A DNA stretch of 5,328 nt, taken from Nitrospirota bacterium. GTDB taxonomy: Bacteria > Nitrospirota_A > Leptospirillia > Leptospirillales > Leptospirillaceae. The notes under the pieces were generated by a model. That model searched no databases, had not been told where the DNA came from, and worked only from the letters and a program-made list of their open reading frames with translations. Below, in pieces: positions 5,028 through 5,328 of this stretch. A program made the translations under genes and the position numbers. The stretch covers positions 1 to 5,328 of the forward strand of contig JAKBTR010000068.1 in the NCBI GenBank assembly GCA_021844275.1, written 5' to 3'. Position 1 is the first letter of the stretch. The number at the start of each line of letters is the position of its first letter.

Positions 5028-5328
5028 CTAGAAAATATTCACTCCGGCTCCGATTGAGACAAACTGATAGGGGACCGGAAACACTCCGGCTCCGATTTCC
5101 CGCCAACGAACTTCCAGAAAAAACTGCCGTCCGGACGAAAGCGCACTGTTCACCTGGGCTCCCGCATCAAAATAGGTATTGTCCACGCCGTTCAGCATCG
5201 CCTGTCCGAAGTCGCCAAACACGTCCACCGAAGCCTGGGCCCAGGTGAAAAGGTTGACAAGGAGACCACTGTAAAAAGGCAGGATGTCTCCCGGAATCGC
5301 GCTGCTTTTCATCGTGTTCGCCAAATAG
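5028..5328 (-). CDS. C-terminal end of a probable outer-membrane beta-barrel protein (cut by window edge)
   Basis: Only the last 99 codons are in the window; the frame is open to the edge, so the true start lies beyond it. I cannot name the family. The visible part shows alternating polar and apolar residues typical of membrane beta-strands (QASVDVFGDFGQAML, TYFDAGAQVNSAL, RQFFLEVRWREIGAG, PYQFVSIGAGVNIF). It ends in Phe, preceded by strand-like residues, which is the usual C-terminal signal of outer-membrane barrels recognised by the BAM complex. The pattern of a D/G-rich strand followed by closing strands recalls the ends of many OMP barrels. The TAG stop lies 114 bases before the chemoreceptor start on the same strand, so co-transcription is possible but no function can be shared with confidence. 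Confidence 0.65.
   Translation of the reverse strand, partial: YLANTMKSSAIPGDILPFYSGLLVNLFTWAQASVDVFGDFGQAMLNGVDNTYFDAGAQVNSALSSGRQFFLEVRWREIGAGVFPVPYQFVSIGAGVNIF

Overview
The window carries five well-supported protein genes and one long intergenic region. It looks like a chromosomal stretch from a Gram-negative, motile bacterium of moderately high GC. It has a methyl-accepting chemotaxis receptor, a membrane-anchored SurA/PpiD-type folding factor and the C-terminus of a likely outer-membrane beta-barrel. The glycine decarboxylase is the split type (GcvPA separate from GcvPB), which occurs in Firmicutes, Thermotogae, Nitrospirota and several other lineages but not in E. coli. The combination would fit a Nitrospirota (Leptospirillum-like) genome. 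That assignment is inference and nothing in the window proves it.

Layout. Positions 1-1990 hold a minus-strand glycine cleavage operon in the order gcvT, gcvH, gcvPA; gcvPA runs off the left edge. Positions 1991-2500 form a 510-base spacer between divergent genes. It holds two weak minus-strand small ORFs, several inverted repeats followed by T-runs on the gcvT side, and an AT-rich patch near the other gene. Positions 2504-3217 (plus) encode a membrane-anchored SurA_N-type protein with no PPIase domain. A 64-base convergent spacer follows. Positions 3282-4913 (minus) encode a two-TM chemoreceptor. At the right edge, 5028-5328 (minus) is the C-terminal end of a beta-barrel-like protein that would be transcribed toward the receptor gene.

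How the genes work together. GcvT (T-protein), GcvH (lipoyl H-protein) and GcvPA with the expected GcvPB just outside the window make up the P, H and T parts of the glycine cleavage system. This system converts glycine and tetrahydrofolate to CO2, ammonia and methylene-tetrahydrofolate, or runs in reverse. The L-protein is not in the window. The folding factor, the chemoreceptor and the barrel protein have no visible functional link to it. No tRNA, rRNA, CRISPR array, insertion sequence or other mobile element was seen, and I did not find a clear undescribed system. The most interesting unexplained parts are the gcvT leader, the gcvT-gcvH gap, and the PPIase-less SurA/PpiD-like protein.
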